A stretch of DNA of 7,016 nt, from the NCBI GenBank assembly GCA_902493545.1, contig CABUQI010000066.1, positions 1 to 7,016 on the forward strand. Direction: 5' to 3'. Shown piece after piece: positions 5,786 to 7,016 of this stretch (positions are counted from its first letter, which is position 1; every line of letters starts with the position of its first letter). Source of the stretch: an uncultured Collinsella sp. Lineage in GTDB: Bacteria; Actinomycetota; Coriobacteriia; Coriobacteriales; Coriobacteriaceae. The position numbers and the translations under genes were made by a program. The notes below the pieces were generated by a model. That model did no database searches, was not told the DNA's origin, and saw only the letters and a list, made by a program, of their open reading frames with translations.

Positions 5786-5810
5786 GTATACACTGGCAAC
5801 AATAATCAGC
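5784..5810 (+). promoter_or_regulatory. asd: Possible asd promoter region
   Basis: After the lysC terminator comes an AT-rich stretch with -10-like TATACA (5787-5792) and AATAAT (5801-5806). Neither has a convincing -35 at normal spacing. Placement rests mainly on the need for a promoter between the terminator and the asd ribosome site. Confidence 0.3.
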
Positions 5811-5843
5811 CTGCTCGGCGTGCGGGCAAAAGCCAAAACATTT

Positions 5844-5851
5844 AAAGGGGG
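5844..5851 (+). promoter_or_regulatory. asd: asd ribosome binding site, decides the start
   Basis: AAAGGGGG lies 4 bases before the ATG at 5856. It supports this start over the in-frame GTG at 5769, which falls inside the lysC terminator loop. Confidence 0.65.
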
Positions 5852-5855
5852 AAGC

Positions 5856-6881
5856 ATGAAACAGTACACGGTTGCTATTTTGGGCGCGACGGGAGCCGTG
5901 GGCACCCAGATGCTCGAGTGCCTCAACGAGCAGGAGTTTCCGGTTGGCAAGCTCAAGCTGTTGGCAAGTGCACGCTCCGCGGGCAAGACCGTTGAGTTCC
6001 GCGGCGAGCAGATCGTGATCGAAGAGGCTTGCCCCGAGGCCTTTGAGGGCTGCGACATTGTGCTCGGAGCCGCCGGCGACGATATCGCGAAGGAGCTGCT
6101 GCCCGAGGCCGTCAAGCGCGGCGCCGTCGTGGTCGACAACAGCCATGCCTTCCGCATGGATCCCGAGGTGCCGCTGGTCGTGCCCGAGATCAATGCCGAC
6201 GACATCAGGTGGCATCACGGCCTTATCGCCAACCCCAACTGCGCGACCATCATCGGCCTGGTTCCCACGTGGCCGTTGCATCAGCTCGCCGGTGTGAAGC
6301 GCATGATCGTCTCGACGTATCAGGCGGCTTCGGGTGCCGGTGCTCCCGGTATGGCCGAGCTCGAGGCTCAGCTGGCCGCCCTGGGCCGCGGCGAGGAGAT
6401 TCCCGAGCCGCGCGCGTTTGCCGCCCAGCTGGCGAGCAACCTGATTCCGCAGATCGGCGGCGTCAAGGAGGAAGGCTTTACCTCCGAGGAGATGAAGCTG
6501 CAGAACGAGGGCCGCAAGATCATGCACCTGCCCGAGCTGCGCGTGAACTGCACCTGCGTGCGCGTGCCCGTGCTGCGTTCGCACTCCGAGAGCATTACGC
6601 TCGAGTTTGAGCGCGATATTACGGTTGAGGAGGCCCGTGCTGTGCTTGCTACCGCTCCCGGCGTCAAGCTGGTTGACGATATGGCTGCCGAGGATGCACA
6701 CGACCGCTTCCCCATGCCGATGGACACCTCCGACCAGGACCTGATTTGGGTCGGCCGCGTGCGCCGCGACATCTCGAACCCCGAGGCTGCGCGCGGCATC
6801 ACCTTCTGGTGCTGCGGCGACCAAATCCGTAAGGGCGCGGCAACCAACGCCGTCCAGATCGCTAAGCTGCTCTGCGAGTAG
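5856..6881 (+). CDS. asd: Aspartate-semialdehyde dehydrogenase
   Basis: A 341-residue NADP-dependent enzyme that reduces 4-aspartyl phosphate to aspartate semialdehyde, the branch-point intermediate for lysine/diaminopimelate and for threonine/methionine. The Rossmann glycine motif is GATGAVG (10-16). DNSHAFRMD (94-102) and ANPNCATI (125-132, with the catalytic Cys at 129) are diagnostic. The likely catalytic His is H243 in RVPVLRSHSE (236-245), and GAATNAVQIAKLL (327-339) is the usual C-terminal NADP-side motif. Length is normal for the family. I start it at the ATG at 5856, which has a ribosome site and gives MKQYTVAILGATG. A GTG at 5769 would add 29 residues encoded partly by the terminator of lysC. 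It takes the LysC product directly, so its place next to lysC is functional, although a terminator lies between them. After its stop come a small GC hairpin and a large palindrome. Product confidence is high. Confidence 0.96.
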   Translation: MKQYTVAILGATGAVGTQMLECLNEQEFPVGKLKLLASARSAGKTVEFRGEQIVIEEACPEAFEGCDIVLGAAGDDIAKELLPEAVKRGAVVVDNSHAFRMDPEVPLVVPEINADDIRWHHGLIANPNCATIIGLVPTWPLHQLAGVKRMIVSTYQAASGAGAPGMAELEAQLAALGRGEEIPEPRAFAAQLASNLIPQIGGVKEEGFTSEEMKLQNEGRKIMHLPELRVNCTCVRVPVLRSHSESITLEFERDITVEEARAVLATAPGVKLVDDMAAEDAHDRFPMPMDTSDQDLIWVGRVRRDISNPEAARGITFWCCGDQIRKGAATNAVQIAKLLCE

Positions 6882-6891
6882 TGTGACCTGT

Positions 6892-6915
6892 CCGGCGGGG
6901 GCCGGGCTTAGTTTT
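6892..6915 (+). terminator. Possible terminator of asd
   Basis: CCGGC-GGGG-GCCGG (6892-6905) is a 5-bp stem that starts 11 bases after the asd stop. It is followed by GGCTTAGTTTTC, a broken T-run. Its 3' half is also the start of the palindrome at 6901, so the two folds compete. Moderate to weak. Confidence 0.4.
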
Positions 6916-7016
6916 CAGAACGTCCTCGACCATGTGTGGCGCCTTGTCCTGCTCCTTCGGAGCCGCGGACAAGGCGCCACACTGGTCTGCGGAGTGTTCT
7001 GAAAACTAAGCCCGGC
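6901..7016. repeat. Nested palindrome after asd, reaching the window end
   Basis: A perfect 21-bp inverted repeat: 6901-6921 (GCCGGGCTTAGTTTTCAG then AAC) with 6996-7016. Inside are interior loops of 12 and 13 bases, then a perfect 16-bp stem GTGTGGCGCCTTGTCC (6934-6949 with 6967-6982), and a tip hairpin GCTCC-TTC-GGAGC (6951-6963). The right arm ends exactly at the last base, so the element may continue beyond it. The layout resembles the palindrome after thrB, but the sequence does not. I see no gene in it. Confidence 0.85.

Noticed and set aside
5769..5855. 29-residue N-terminal extension of Asd from a GTG
   Set aside because: The GTG lies in the loop of the lysC terminator; the ATG at 5856 has a ribosome site and gives the standard family start.
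5721..6824. 367-codon minus-strand open frame opposite asd
   Set aside because: It is a shadow of asd; it also runs through the lysC terminator and the asd promoter region.

Overview
The window looks like a chromosomal stretch from a high-GC, gut-type actinobacterium, most likely a Coriobacteriia member close to Collinsella. That placement is inferred from the style of the biosynthetic proteins, the strong GGAGG-type ribosome sites and the GC-rich codon use; no marker gene confirms it.

Left region (1-1299): two overlapping plus-strand genes of clearly lower GC. The first, cut by the window edge, is a DUF3990-family protein (ADP-ribosyltransferase-like fold by family knowledge). The second has a conserved N-terminal partner-type domain followed by a C-terminal XRE helix-turn-helix. 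Together they look like a mobile toxin-antitoxin-type or defence module; this function is inferred, not shown.

Right region (1582-6881): four of the five enzymes that turn aspartate into threonine. thrB (homoserine kinase) and thrC (threonine synthase) are on the minus strand; lysC (aspartokinase) and asd (aspartate-semialdehyde dehydrogenase) are on the plus strand, with thrC and lysC divergent across a 103-bp gap. LysC makes aspartyl phosphate, Asd reduces it to aspartate semialdehyde, a homoserine dehydrogenase not present here would make homoserine, ThrB phosphorylates it, and ThrC releases threonine. Good intrinsic terminators follow thrC and lysC, so each of the four genes may be its own transcription unit. 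No lysine riboswitch, T-box or threonine leader peptide was recognised; the ACT domains in LysC are the visible control point.

Gaps: three large nested palindromes (cores 1436-1560, 2483-2593 and 6901-7016) sit just downstream of thrB, thrC and asd. They share a similar layout (long outer stem, unpaired interior loop, inner stem, small tip hairpin) but not their sequence. A further small AT-rich palindrome and a GTTTC repeat run lie between lysC and its terminator. These palindromes and the DUF3990/XRE pair are the parts that ordinary annotation does not explain.
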